Assembly (NCBI GenBank): GCA_003586115.2
Contig: QVOM02000021.1
Coordinates: 9,128,248-9,192,247 of the forward strand
Source: Salvator merianae
Taxonomy: Eukaryota > Chordata > Lepidosauria > Squamata > Teiidae
Direction of reading: 5' to 3'
Length of the DNA stretch: 64,000 nucleotides
In this document: in pieces, positions 13,011-55,423 of the stretch
Layout: each line of letters starts with the position of its first letter
Position numbering within the stretch: the stretch's first letter is position 1
Position numbers and translations under genes: made by a program
The notes under the pieces: model-generated
The model's database searches: none
Seen by the model: the letters and a program-made list of their open reading frames with translations, nothing else
What the model was told of the DNA's origin: nothing

Positions 13011-13959
13011 GCCCTCTGTTTCAAAACGAAGAACTATATAACACCATCAAAGAAGTTTTATTAACTCCAAGCCGTCTGAGTTTCTCATCCTCATGCGGTG
13101 CGATCGCTGCAAGGCAGGCGAAGAGTTAAAAAAATACCATCTTTCCTAATGTGATGCATGACAATTTCCACCTCTAGAGGCAGAGACTGGAGGCTACGAA
13201 GCTACCGAGCTTCGTTGCTTCGCAGTTTTCGCAGCAAAGACAGACGAAAAATAGCCGTTTGCGGTGAGTAGCGAAGGTCACGAAAATTGACAAAAATCGC
13301 CGTGACTTTCGCTATTCGCTTTCGCGATAGGGAGGGCACTTCGCATTCGATGCGAATGCTGCGAAGCAACGAAATTCGTACGAAATTTCGTTGCTTCGAA
13401 ATTTCGTGCACATCCCTACTGCTAACTAATGGACTAATTTACACAGAGATTAGTTCTGGGCAGGAAAAGTACAATGGGTATAATTTAAAAGCTAAATTAA
13501 TAAATCCTTGTCTCTCAATTGTACTCTTCTCTTGCTAAACCGAGATGACAGTACTATCTCTATTGTTGCTTAAATTTATATTCAGCGATGCTGATAACCA
13601 TCCTTGCCCAGGTTTTCCTGGAAAAAGCTTGCGCTGCGAAGCTGAAGCTCTTCGGTTTGAAGTCTGAAAAAGAACAGAATGCAAGAGATAATGATGGAAA
13701 CAGCAGCTCGCGCTGTTCAAGCAGGAGGCTTTCATCAAATATTATCCCCCCCCCCATTTTCAACTGGAAGGATGGATGGAAATTGTCTCCTGGCTGGTAA
13801 TAACTGCATTCTTTATCAGGCTCTAGATCAGCCTTTGCCAATTGGTTGTCCCCCAGATGTTTTGAACTACAGATGTCCCACTTTTCAAATTTTCTTTTTA
13901 ATGTGTTGTGATATTATTGAAACTTTTTAATGTTGAATTTGGAAATGGCTTTGAGGCTA

Positions 13960-14073
13960 AAATATGTTTTTAGTATGTGTATTTTACATTCCATTTTTTA
14001 TTGTTGCAACCCACCCTGAGAACACTGGGTATGGGGAGGCATAAAAATGCAATCAATCAATCAATCAATCAAT
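13960..14073 (+). repeat. LINE 3' tail with (AATC)n
   Basis: TTGCAACCCACCCTGAGAAC followed by an AATC/ATCA repeat to 14073. Same tail family as 6334 and 8350. The B-like MITE at 14080 abuts it. Confidence 0.65.
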
Positions 14074-14079
14074 GTATAT

Positions 14080-14523
14080 GGACCTCTTTGCACTTTGGTG
14101 GTAGAGCAATCCTGGCTATTGGCTGGATCACTCCATCTGCACTGGGGAGCCACAGCAACTCACCAGAAATTGCCGAAGCTCTCCCAGAAGCGATCCAGCA
14201 GTCCACACACTTACCAGGAGCATCTGGATGGCTACTTCTGCACCCTCTGGAGCAGCATGGTGAATGGGCATGGCAGTGTGACTGTTGGCTGCGCAGTCAC
14301 ATGTAATATCTGATTCACCATGGCAACATGTGAGTGCACCCCAGATGTTGCCTCACACGTTGCCATGGCGATCCGGTCTGCCCTGGCCAGGCCCTTGCAC
14401 TCCTGTGATGCTGACCTGGTATCGGTCTGTTCTAGCATGCAACATGCAATTGGGTGCATTGGTCTTACCCTGCCTAGTATGGTATTATAATACCATGCTA
14501 GGCTGGTAAGTGTGAACCTAGCC
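14080..14523. mobile_element. MITE of B-like family
   Basis: Ends GGACCTCTTTGCACTT and AAGTGTGAACCTAGCC with TAT on both sides (14077-14079, 14524-14526). Contains an internal inverted repeat near 14464-14508 (CCTAGTATGGTATT and its complement). Confidence 0.65.
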
Positions 14524-14629
14524 TATAAATGGTGTCAACTACAAATGCATATAAACACTGAAGGGTGGACTTTTAGTTCCAAAAAAAGAAAAAAACCCTA
14601 ATAGATGCCTCAAAAACCCTATGCGTGAT

Positions 14630-14790
14630 CACACCCTCAGTATTGTATCACCTACAAGTCTGACAATCATTCCATCCACCCCACCCACCAATTAGTTAAT
14701 AAAAATGTTGAAGAGCACTAGGCCCAGAACTGAATCCTGCAACATTCAACTCCCTGTGATAACTCTCCACTTCAATTTTAATTCTGAAAT
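14630..14790. mobile_element. CR1-like LINE remnant
   Basis: AAAAATGTTGAAGAGCACTA and GGCCCAGAACTGAATCCTGC are a decayed form of a CR1 ORF2 passage common in sauropsid genomes. Confidence 0.45.
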
Positions 14791-15376
14791 CGTGATTATT
14801 ATTGAGGCTGCATTTCTACTTAACTGATAGGATATATGTTAAAGTGCCTTCTTCCGTTGTGTCTCCATTTGTGGCATCTCCATTTGTGGGTGCCTCATGG
14901 CAATGGTGCCACCTCGTTACCAGGTGCGATCACCATTTAAATTGCCATTTTTTGAGAGTGCAGTTTTGGTGCCCTTAGCAGAGTTGCTTTGGAGCGCTGC
15001 TTCAAATGACATTTCCCCATGTGCCCCAGAAGAAGCCACTTCAATTTTCAAATGGAGACACGGCCTTAAATGCAGGAAAAAGAGGATTAAATTCTTCCTT
15101 AGCCATAATGTTGCTTTGGCAGAGTTATCAGCCTCACAAAGTTGTTGGGAGACTAAAATAGCATTCCTCTTATGTTCTTATATTTAGGGGAGGGAAGAGG
15201 ATGGGGATATGGCACATGGGGTTCATCAACATCTGAAAAAGTACTGCATGGTACTGTATGTATCAGATCCCCATAAAGCTCATTAATTGTTACTATAGGC
15301 ACTCATGAGGGAATTGATTGACTGGATTCATTTCAGATGAGGTTCAGGATTAGTTTTGAGTCTCAAACAGCCTTGA

Positions 15377-15479
15377 TTTGGAGAGAAACAAACACAGTGT
15401 GGCCCTTTGCTTTAGCGCAGTTGCATTTCTTTGGAGAGAAACAAACACAGTGTGGCCCTTTGCTTTAGCGCAGTTGCAT
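15377..15479. repeat. 53-bp direct tandem duplication
   Basis: TTTGGAGAGAAACAAACACA through GCGCAGTTGCAT occurs at 15377-15426 and again, identical, at 15430-15479. Confidence 0.95.
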
Positions 15480-17210
15480 CAATCATGTTATCTTACTGGG
15501 TGGACTATGTTGATTAAGAGCAGTACTTGCCAGTGCAAGTGAGTGCAGGTAAAACCCTCTCCCCTTTCCGCTGTATGGTTCCATTTTGTGCTTATTGTAG
15601 CTTAAAAGCTGCATGAAGTCATTTTAAGAAGATTTTAGGAGATGTGGAATGTGACGTCCTTGGTAATCAGATACAGGGATGGGGTGCAAGTCCTGGACTA
15701 GGATCTGGATGCAACAGTGGGTGAATAAAGGACAGTAGCTGAATCAACCTCCTGGGAAAATGCAGGCAGTGCAAGTGGAGGGGCAGTTGGTAGTTCCAGG
15801 AACTGGGCAGAATGCCAGCACTGAATGGAGTTGAAGGCAGAGATGCAGTCAGAAAGAACCTCTAGGATCATGTAGTTGCAGTGGCAAGAAGTGAACCAAC
15901 TGTTGGATGACTGCTCTTGGACAGCTGTGGCCTCACCAGAAGGAGCTGGTCAAGGGAACCTGCTTTGTTTTTCCAAAGCTATGTTTTGATATGCAAATGG
16001 GCCCAAACAATCCTAAGAATCCAAAAGCAGGTTTCCAGCAAACCCTTGCAGATGCTTTCTGTTAATCGGTGATGATGGAGTCACTGGCAGCTTCTGCACT
16101 CTGTGCCTTGGCACCTGACAGAGAGGCTTTTCTTGGCCTGGATCATTCAATGTGGACTGAGACTAGAGTGCAAATACACCAGGGGCTGTCTGCCTTGCTG
16201 TGACCCTGCCATTCTTTGGAGACTGGGCTGAATTTGTCGCATGTTGCAAACAACCCATTTCTGGAGCCATTTCCAGAGCCTGGCAAAATGGCCCCAGATT
16301 CCATACACTGCTTGGGCCGACCCAGCTGTTTGCATGGCAGATGGCTAGAACAGCCCACAGCTGGGCAATGCTCGGGAAACCACTTTGGAATGGTCTCTTG
16401 TTGGAGTAGTCCCTGGCGTGATTTTTGTACCAAGGAGCACTCCTACGTGAAGGCCTGTGCAGACAGAGTGTTCCTTGGGAGGCATGGCCTCTGGGCACCC
16501 CTCTGTCAAGCTAATGCTGCATTTCCTAGCAGCAGATAAGGCAACCCAAATGGTTCATGGGGAAGCTGCCACTGCTTTTGTATTTGACTATATTTTACAC
16601 ATTTAAAACATTGGTTGTCTTATTCTGTTTTCTGGTGTGTTTTTTTAATTGTATACTGCAGAGATTTTAAATGAAGGTTGGTATGGAAGAAAAAAGAGGG
16701 AAGGTGGCTGTGGGTTCTGGCAGGATCTTCATGATGGTGGACCTGCAGCTTTTAGGAAGCGGAAAGTAGAACGTTTGCCTGACCCCATGATTTTGCCCAT
16801 GCAGGAAGTGGCCCCAGAAGTTGGCCATTTTGCATGTTTATGAAAAATGGGCCTGTGTGGAGAGTTGGCAAGGAAGTAGGATTGTATGGTGGTGGCAGCA
16901 TTACAGCAGTGGAAAATGCTGTTAGATCGCATTCTTCCGTTCTATGGAAGAATGCACTTTTTGCACTTTCCACTACTCTACAGCTTGATGAGCATGGGAT
17001 TGTGTGATCCCCGTGCTCTGTGAGCAATCCCATAGGGCCAGTATGAAATCATATTTTTCTTCAGAAGTGTCAGAGTGACAGTTTTGATACACGGCTGTAT
17101 TATAGGCACGTTATACTAGTGACTGCTTATGTACAGAATTTGCTCCACCTCAGTCTTCCATTTTTTCTGTTTTTTCAAACCTCATCAAAAAGTCTGAAGC
17201 CTGTTTGAGA
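15480..17210. other. Unassigned intergenic sequence
   Basis: 16080-17040 is GC-richer and has open frames on both strands, but none looks coding: they overlap on opposite strands and I recognise no domain. Probably an unidentified repeat. Confidence 0.45.
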
Positions 17211-17350
17211 ACCTGCATAGTGTAGAGACTAGAATATTGGATGAAACCCACTTGGCCATGAAAACTCCCTGGTAGGCCGTGGGTCCATTGCTCTTCAGCC
17301 TAACCTATCTGACAAGGTTGTTGTGATTATAAAATGGAGGGGAAGAGAAC
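17211..17350 (+). mobile_element. tRNA-type SINE, resembling squamate Sauria SINE
   Basis: GCATAGTGTAGAGACTAGAA opens like a tRNA-derived head. It is followed by CACTTGGCCATG..., CAGCCTAACCTATCTGACAA, GGTTGTTGTGATTATAAAAT, the order found in Sauria-type SINEs. Diverged. Confidence 0.6.
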
Positions 17351-18381
17351 AGTCAGGAATAGCAGGTGAAATGTGGATGGTGGGACAGCACCAGCTGATT
17401 GATGGCTTAGTTTCTCTTCTTCTCAACTATGGTTTTGATCTTCTAAGGATCAGAATTGTGTCTGGCATCATCTAAGCCCCACACAAATCAGCATGGTGCC
17501 CCTCCCACCCACTCTACCACTTTTAAATCACTGACTGACTCTGAGAATGGTGTGTGGCCCCCCTGGGCTCTTTAGACAAAAAGGGAGGCTATAAGTAGCC
17601 CAAATCCATAAATACTTGAAAAAGGCATCTTCTTTGTCCTTCCCAACTAGCAAATTCATTTGGGCTGTACTGTACTCCAAAATTTTTTGACAAGTCCTAT
17701 CATCCACAATTTGATCAGGGTGATGAGAATTCTTGTCCAAAACATTTGGCGAGTGCTAACTTTGTAAAGATGGTCCAGTTTGCTGCCCCAGTTTTCAGAC
17801 ACTCCCTTTCCTGGGGCTCTACCATTCACCTCCCTTAAAAACTTAGAAGATGAGCCAATTAAAAGTGAGTACGTGAAGGGGACTGAATTTTTCACTGGTC
17901 AGTTTTCAGTTGTTGCAAACGGACATGTCCAATTTGGTCCACTATGTTTTCACTGCTCCACCTTTCTTTCCACCTTAGATGTAAAGGAAGGTTGTAGAAG
18001 AAAGTTAAGGCACAGAGAACCACTATAGATTTGTGTTGTGTTTTGAAAAGCCCAATTTTGGACAAATACAAAAAAATCGCCAAACAAAACAACTTATAAT
18101 TTAGGAACTGTTTTTGATTGGTGGAGGTAGAACTGTGATCAAAATCTGTACTTGAGGCTCAAGATACCGTTCTCATGTTTTATTGAGTTGATATGTATGC
18201 TGTTACTTGTAAAAACATTTCCTTTTGTTTATATTATTCTTTATTAAAAAGGTTTTTAAAAAAATCATGATCATAAGCCAGGTTTCTGACAAAGACCTTT
18301 TCAACTTTCTTTTTTTTTTTTTAAAAAAAAGAAAGTAACTGTGAAAACTGTGAAAATGATGGGACCAGCCTTAGGACCCTC
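17351..18381. other. Intergenic, nothing recognised
   Basis: AT-rich and without coding or repeat signal that I can name. Confidence 0.5.
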
Positions 18382-18384
18382 TTA

Positions 18385-18850
18385 GGGCCTTTCCATTCTT
18401 GCATGCAATGTTCCAGGACAGAGTAGGCCACTCTGTCCTAGAAGAAGCAATTCGTCCCAAACTGGGATGGGTTGCCAGTGCGTGGAAGAGGGTCATCAGC
18501 ATTCAGACAGCCAGTTCTGCTCCAAACCTTGCTACTGCCTCCAAAGAGTCCTAGGAGGAGTCCTAGGAGGCAGCAGCAAGGCTCTGAAAATTAGGAATGC
18601 AAGTTCCTGCCCTTCGGAGTTTATGGCCTGGCAGGTTTTGTGGCAGACCCATTTCCAGCAGCACGTCTTGAAGCACCACTAAAAAGGTCTCCCCTAGTAT
18701 AATAAACCACAGAATGTGCTGTCCACATGCCTCTGTGGTCCATTATACTACCTCTGGGCAAGTTGTGGACCTCCACATTGAGGGTCTACAACTATCCTGC
18801 GTTAGGTGCAATTTATTCCGGGATTTATTCCGAGGAGTGTGGAAAAGGCC
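18385..18850. mobile_element. Harbinger-like MITE, family C
   Basis: Ends GGGCCTTTCCATTCTTGC and GAGTGTGGAAAAGGCC, flanked by TTA on both sides (18382-18384, 18851-18853). A TTA duplication with GGGCC ends is typical of PIF/Harbinger-type MITEs. 466 bp, no transposase ORF. Confidence 0.75.
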
Positions 18851-19479
18851 TTAGTGACTATGATAGTCTGGCCTGGTTCAAACAGCCTTAATCTTTGCCA
18901 GTAGAACAAAAGTAACTAAATATGAGGTGAACTATTTCTCTCCCCCTTCTTGCATTCTCTAACTTTCCATGGCTACCTGAGTTGGGGTGGCATAGATCAC
19001 CAAGATTTACAAACTACAGTTTCAGAACTTCTGACTGAGTTCAAAGAAACTCACATCTTGTGTATCCACTGGATCTCAGTCAAAAATCTGGATTAAGGCT
19101 TTACTGAATAAGAGATTTCAGGAAGCTTTAGACTTAATTTCATGTAGGCTTATAAAAAAAATACAAGGCTATATAACAATACTACATAGAGTATGGTATT
19201 ATATTCATAACATTCATGTAAAAAAAGAAAGCATATTTATAAGGGAATGGCCATAGTTGTTATTATTTTATTTGAAATATTTCTATATCACTTCCTATTA
19301 ACAGTAGAGTCTTGAAGTGGTTCACATTATTAAAGTCAAGAATGGAAATAAAACCCATTCAGTTCAATGATGGAGTAACAGCCTGGAAAGCAGTGGGTTG
19401 CAGGCTTGATCTCTGGCATCTTTCCAGAAGATGAAATGGGAAATCACTTCTGCAACTGCCAGGAAAACAGGAGTCAACC

Positions 19480-19573
19480 GTGCCTGGGACCTGCCGTAGT
19501 CTGTATTAGCATGTGGATGGCAGACCCCTATTCTGGGATATAATCTGGAATAAGGCCCAGTATAGAAAGGGCC
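19480..19573. mobile_element. MITE family A fragment (one end)
   Basis: Carries the right half of the A foldback (ATGTGGATGGCAGACCCC, GGATATAATCTGGAAT) ending GAAAGGGCC. The opposite terminus is missing. Lies just downstream of the PIK3R1 polyadenylation site. Confidence 0.6.
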
Positions 19574-19794
19574 TAGATCGGATCAAACAACAATACTTTC
19601 AGACACTTGTGTAATCCAACAACTAACATGGTAATTTTTCCTCTTCGTATTACTGTGTGGAAGGGAATTCTGTGTGGCCACTGTTGGCTTCTTTTTAACT
19701 TATGACCATCAGAAAACAAGCATATAAGGGAGTCAGGAATGTACCAGTGCTCTCATTGAGGATTCAACATGTAAAGTGCAGTTTCAAAACAATC

Positions 19795-19800
19795 TTTATT
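19795..19800 (-). terminator. PIK3R1: Polyadenylation signal AATAAA for PIK3R1
   Basis: Minus-strand AATAAA (plus TTTATT). It is the first canonical signal followed by a switch from low-repeat to MITE-bearing intergenic sequence, and the distance from the stop fits the known long 3'UTR. Other weaker signals could be used upstream. Confidence 0.5.
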
Positions 19801-20952
19801 CCGGTTGAAAGACCTAGTACATCTTTTAAAAGCAACTTAAAAACAGGACACAGCTCCATCCATGTGAATTAAGCCAACATTTTTTAAGGAGGCGCATTTG
19901 TTAATATTACCTTTTAAAGGCAATCTACAACTGATCCGCTTAGCCTTTGCCTCCCTAAAAAAAACATTAAAAACAAAGAAATTTTAATGTTTTTAAAGAC
20001 ATTTAATAGAGCTCAATTTGTTTAGGAGGAGAAAACTAGAAATAAAAAATAGCAGCAGTTGGGCAGCTAATGCAATCCCATAGGGACAAATGGCAATGTA
20101 TTTTCTAATTTTGTATCTGGCTCATTTTAATTAGATCCTACGAAAATTATTGTTACCATTATTATTATTTTTTTTAAAAAAATGGAAATTGTAGTTTGAA
20201 TTCTGTCCCAAGGGAAGCATTTTGCTAAGAACTGCCCATTCTGAAAGCGATCCTGAACAAAATCCACGTTAAGAATCGCTTTCCCAGACAAATACCATGC
20301 ATAGCAAAAGCACATCTTAACTCACCAATGTTCTCTCTGCTGAAAAACATCAGCAGTAATTTCCCTCCCAACCATTGTAGCTCATTGTTAATTTTTACAA
20401 GACAAAGCCACTTGTTCTACATAAAAGCTGACATAGAAATATAAGATTTGGCTTTACACATTAAAACAAATTCAAGAAACAGGATCTTTTCCAAGTTCTC
20501 TATGCTTCAAGAGGTTACTTAAGTTTGGAGTCAGATGTACCCACATAATTTATTTTCAACAAATGAATATTTAGTCTGAATGGGGAAATGTTTGCATGTT
20601 TTTTCACCAATACAAGTCAAGGAATGATTAAAAATAATGTTCAGTTTAGTATTACTGCATATACAACAAAGTCTCTCTGTGTTCAGAATTTCTGTTAAGA
20701 GAACTTCCATTTATACATGGCTCCAATGATCAGAATTGTTTCAATTTTATTTTTACAATGTATCTTCAACTAAATTGTGTAGAGAAATGTCAGGGCAGTT
20801 AATGACACATAAAATGACAACAAAATCCGAAGACTGCCCATCTCATGCCTCCTTGATTGGTTGGGTAAGTGGGAAATTCCGTATTAATTCATGCTCACAT
20901 TCGCTGAAACTGCAGTTAGAACACGGCCCATTCAGAAACAGACTCACTCAAA

Positions 20953-21087
20953 GGGCGAATCAGCACTGGTTGGTATATAGGACCAGCAAGCGTACTAGGA
21001 GCCTCTTTTCCACAGGCTGGTGTAGTGCAAAAGGAAGGCTCCTAGTATGTTTGTTGGTCCAGTATACTAGCCAGTGTGGAATCACCC
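20953..21087. mobile_element. MITE family E copy inside the PIK3R1 3'UTR
   Basis: A 135-bp foldback element. The left end GGGCGAATCAGCACTGG pairs with the inverted right end GGGTGATTCCACACTGG, and the pairing continues through the CTAGGAGCC blocks. Flanks are AAA on both sides (20950-20952, 21088-21090), a 3-bp target duplication. Confidence 0.8.
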
Positions 21088-24000
21088 AAAGACACAGAAG
21101 TTTTTTAAAAAAGTAACGCAAAACAAAACAACCCCCCCTAACCCTAGAATTAAAGAATCTGTAACTTCAGTGACAACTCATGACGCAGAGCCCAGGGGGT
21201 AACCTGGGAGGGGGAGACTCTAACCCCGTCCCTTGGAACCTTCTTGAACTACAATTTGATCAAAACAGTTTGGTGAGACATCAAACGAGAAGGTTCAACT
21301 GAAGCATCATCCCTGTCCACTACCTGGCAATATGAGTCACTGCTACATAATTAGGTGTTTGTTTTTTCCTGTAGTAGTTGTATCCTTTCTTAGTAACATC
21401 TTGATATAAATGTGGCAGTTGGCAATCCAGAAACTCTTATCTTTATAGCTCAGGTGGTTTGATTTTGTGCAATGATAACCAAAGACAGCAATGCATGCAC
21501 AGATTTTTATGTGTGCCTCCACTGCTAGACTGGGGTCTATCTATTAAAAAAGAAATGTTGTGCATGCACTTTGCAAAGTTAACTGCCACTGTATACAGCT
21601 GTAAAGGCTGCACAGGTGTTTTCCAATAGAGGACAGGCAACAGTACACAGGGAATAAATACTGTCACAAAGAACACTTCTGATCAACTGTGGTGAGTGGA
21701 TAAACCCTGGACCTACCTTTCCCTGTTCAAAGGGATCAATATTCAAGCTTCTCTTTCTCCTTGCATGTGATCAGAACTGACACTGCTACACTGAAGTTAG
21801 GAGTTACAACTGCCTGATGCAATAATCTCTAACAACGTGCATTTTGGTTATGTTACAATGGGTAACACTGCTTAGTATTCAGTGACCAGTCGTATTTTGC
21901 CCTTCAAGAACAAGGATCAGAGCCAAATGCTTTTTCCTGTTCTTGAGAAGAGAGATCAAGTGAACTGACTAAACTTGGAATAAGTTTTGGTTGAGCTTTG
22001 CTCCATGAGATAAAATGTGATTCTTAGACCACTCCCTCCTGAGTACAAATGGAATAATTCCACAAACACTAGTCCAACACAAGAGGAGAAAGCCTGCAGC
22101 TGCAGCCCCAAACTTCAACAGAACTCTCTCTTAAGGCTAGCAAAACCCCCACTGGTTTTTTAAAAGGGTTTGAACTGAACCTTTGCGTTTGCTGAAATAA
22201 TGTACATTCCCCAGGGAAGCAAAGCCTACAGGTAATAAAACAAAAGTTCTTGCGTACAAGACACCAGTTAAAAAAACCAAAAAAGAGAGAACAGAATAGT
22301 GTTATCAAGCAGATAAAGCTGTATCTACATTATTGTCCCCAGTGCTTCATTCTAGAAAGCACTGATTGCCAAAGGAATCAAAATAATTAAATCTCCACAT
22401 TTTTATTCTCTTGCTTACTTGTTCAAAGAAAAATCTTCTAGAGTTTCATGTTATCCATCTTTAAAGGAGGAAATTCATGATTTTACTGTGTACTGCAACA
22501 AATGCAAAATTTGGTGAAATACTGTTAACAATGAGGTTTTCTGTAACTCTCAAAACTTTTCATCTACTGGTACCTGATTCGCTTTTCTTTATCAGATGAA
22601 AAAAGTATGCGCGTGTATTTATGTATTGTGTGTATGTTACACACACACAAACAACAAAAAAAGCATACACACATGTTGTAGAGAAAAAAAGTAATAAAAA
22701 TTAATTGAAGGAAATTAGTGCCGCGGAAACAGAACTTGCTAAAATTATCCTTAATCTATACTCTGATATTCTGAACAATATGAAATACAAAAAGTAAAAG
22801 CAAAATGCACACATAATAAAATGAAACAAAAACGAAGTATGAAAAACACTTATATTGTGTGATACGAAATATATCTTGATAGCAGTGTCTAGAACTGTCT
22901 CATGACTTAAAAGACTAAACTTGGTTTAAAGCATTCTTGTAGCTAATGCTTTACAGCTTTTCTCAAGCATTCAAAGTAAGATTCAAAACAAATTATCCTC
23001 ATCCAGAAAAACAGAACCAGTATAGAAAGTATCTAAATCAAATAAATTGGGATCTCATAATCTCAATAGTTTTTTCAAACAATATTGTTGGACTCGTACT
23101 TTGCAATGTTAATATAATTTTATTGAATAAAAGCAGCTTTGAAGCTTATCAGGCACTGCCCAACAACATACTTAGTCAAAAAAGAAAAATTTAATTTCAG
23201 TCTTGAGCCAAGAGTCCAATACTCTGTACAAAAGGGGAAGAAAAACCCTGTTAAAATAGTTCATAGATCTGATTCTGTAGCCAAATGTCACTGCTATCCT
23301 GTACATTTCTGTGACCAAGAGTGCGGGAAGTGAAGAATGAACAAACTGAAAATTAACATTAAAATATGAATTAAAGAAACATTCTGAGATGACAAATAGA
23401 AAAAAAAACACCCTTATTTTCTAGTTACATTTGAAACAAATACAACCTATAGAAAATGAAGTATTGCATAGCATTGTAAGGAGTCAGCGTTTGGGGTGGG
23501 GGGAAAATTAACAGAACAAATTTGGTATTGACAGTATCCATCTATGATAGTTAGTCATCCAGAGCTATGTACATATTATTATACTGTATGTCATACATGT
23601 CCAGTTTTTTCTTCAGTCTTAAATATCTTCTTGGAACAGGATTTTAAATGTTCAAACAAAAACACTTCTTGGAACTTCCAATATCACGTTTGTTTCTGGA
23701 TAAACACACTGTCCACAGCTTTTGAAGTGTTTCTTAAATGTGAAAGTGCCATTCTGCTACATATCAGCCGCCCAAACGCCAGCAATCCGTGATGCTGTCT
23801 GTCTGCATTCACTGTGCACAGAAACATCACACCAAGTCATGACTTAGAAATTTTCTTCCCGCCATTTTACGCGGCCCCCACTGCAACTGGGGGCCTTCGG
23901 AGTTCCAACATTTGAGCTCTTAAAGCTTCAGAGATGGTAAACAAGCACCATGGTTAAAGGCCTCAATGTCCCTGCAAAGAGACAGGTGTAGCACTTCTCT

Positions 24001-24239
24001 CTTGACTTTTTTTTTCCTTTGCTTAGTTTAAAAAAAGCACTTTAGAAATGTGTATTCACAGCTCTTAACTGCATACTCTCCCAGCGCGGTTGCGAAGAAA
24101 GCTTCAGTCCCATCTGAAGGCAGACGGCTTTAGCTTTAGCTCCAGCTCAAGAGCGTTCTCTACCCAGAGGCCTCAAGATTATGGAAAGATCTTTGTGGGT
24201 ATTTATTAAAGAGCGACAAACCCCAGAGTCTTCACATCT

Positions 24240-53606
<29,367 letters not shown>

Positions 53607-54823
53607 CTGAAAAAAAAGTAAAATGAATAAAATAAAGTAAGCTATAATTACAGTATATCAAAATCATGAGATGCAGTGCAGCTGGTTAAATTTTAAACAC
53701 TGAACAAACTCCTTTTATCAGTTGTCAAAGTTTAGGCAAACAACTTGTCAGCCCTTACTTGCGTATTAAAGTCCTACATAATCATTTAGTTTGAAATAAG
53801 TTTAAGTTTGTACAGAAACCAAATAATAAAAATATGGGACACAGCGCAGCCTAGTTTCAGAAACCATTCTCCTGCCACAGTTAACTTTCTACTCTTTTTT
53901 TAAAAAAAAATCCTTCAATTTGAGGAATACAAATTTCAGTCAGGCTATTTTTTTAAAAAAAACTATTTACAGTAACCTGGACTTCTCCAATAGTAAACAA
54001 AGCAGCTAATACTGACCATTATAGTTTTATAACTCTTTCACCTCAAAAGACAAAAGGCATTTTAAAATAACATTCATGCACATTTAGGAAATGTAAATCA
54101 AAGAAAGGTGATAAACCTACTCCTTGCCTATATAGAGCCCATGGATGATAACCACACATAACTGTTACAGTGAAATGGGCAATAAGGCTGTGTGTCCTCG
54201 TGTTAAAATAGCCAACACAGAGATGTACAGAAGAAGGCATGCACATGGCTGCATGTGAGATACAGATGCCTTCTGCCTCAAAGACCATCAAGAATGATTC
54301 TTTTGCAGAGCAGTTACCCTGTGATGGTTGATTCTGCAAAGGAGTGGAATTGCACCCTTGCCAAATTTAATCAGTACACACAGTCTGACTTCCAGGTCCA
54401 TTCCTAGTCCTCAGCTGAGGTCTTCCCATTCTTACTGTAGCAGCAGCGTACCAACACTCCCATTCAGGCCTCATCACGATTTCATATGAATAGTGACTAA
54501 AATATGCTCAGGGGGAGTTCTGGGTACAGCAGGCACCATCAACTACTCCCCAAATCTATAGGCAGGTGTCAACAACATGGCACTAGGGGGCACAACAGTA
54601 CTCTTGAAAGCTTTGTGTGGTACCTGCAAAGCTTTCAGGGCTCCCTCCTATATGCTACCATGTTTGTCATGAGGTCTCATGAGGTGCCAAATGCCCCCCA
54701 AATAACCCAGAGCTGAAAAACTGAAGACAGTCCATCCCTCTAGGTATGGACAGTTTTATAGATCCACCACCATCTCCATCAAACTGTTAGAAACTGTATG
54801 ATGTTTACACAGTAAGGATCTTT

Positions 54824-54910
54824 GGCTCTTTCTGCACTGGGCACAACATGTGGATGGCAGATTCCTATTCCGGGATATAATTTGGAATAAGGCCCAGTGC
54901 AGAAAGGGCC
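54824..54910. mobile_element. MITE family A copy, deleted to 87 bp, in PIK3R1 first intron
   Basis: Ends GGCTCTTTCTGCACTGGG and CCCAGTGCAGAAAGGGCC flank a short remnant of the A interior. TTT on both sides (54821-54823 and 54911-54913) is a 3-bp duplication. Confidence 0.75.
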
Positions 54911-55103
54911 TTTATCTTTGCCCTTCTTTACACAGGAAGTGTACTGGGTGGGTGGCTTGGGGGAAAGAAGCAATGTCTGGATACCTTCAATGCTTGTTCT
55001 ATCCTTTGAAGCTATATGCTCCCAGCATGCAAATATACAGGAAGGTATGGCCAATGTACTCAAAAAATACACATGTGCAGAATCCATACAATTTTCTCTA
55101 TTA

Positions 55104-55134
55104 AAACAAACAAACAAACAAACAAACAAACAAA
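55104..55134. repeat. (CAAA)n microsatellite
   Basis: ACAAACAAACAAACAAACAA run in the PIK3R1 first intron. Confidence 0.9.
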
Positions 55135-55423
55135 ATTATAGCTATCTGGGCCAATATCTAATACCAGCTGAGGGAGCTTGTTTCCCTTTTCTAGCACCAT
55201 TATTAAGAAGGCATGTTATTTCCACAACAATTATTAACATATCAAATCAATAAAAGCACCAGAAAGTTGTGTTTTCATTTATATAGAATCATCTCAGCAG
55301 AATGAACAACGAACAACAAACGAATCTTAAAATATCTGAAGGCTATCTTACTTCTCTTGTGCACCCTCTAGTGGCTTCTGTGAGGGAATCAAATTACAGA
55401 TTTGCTTCTGTTCTTTGAAACCG

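Larger units (their letters stand above)
19775..24239 (-). other. PIK3R1: PIK3R1 3'UTR (about 4.5 kb)
   Basis: Sequence downstream of the stop codon has no coding signal. It is AT-rich, mostly free of LINE fragments, and ends near an AATAAA signal on the minus strand. About 4 kb is the length expected for vertebrate PIK3R1. It contains a MITE at 20953-21087 and a CA/TG-rich stretch near 22613-22675. The end point is inferred. Confidence 0.7.

Noticed and set aside
16143..16539. Overlapping open frames on both strands in GC-rich DNA
   Set aside because: Opposite-strand overlap, no domain, no splice context; more likely an unidentified repeat.
22613..22675. GTGTGT/ACACAC inverted stretch in the 3'UTR as a possible hairpin microRNA
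   Set aside because: Low-complexity dinucleotide sequence; not convincing as a precursor.
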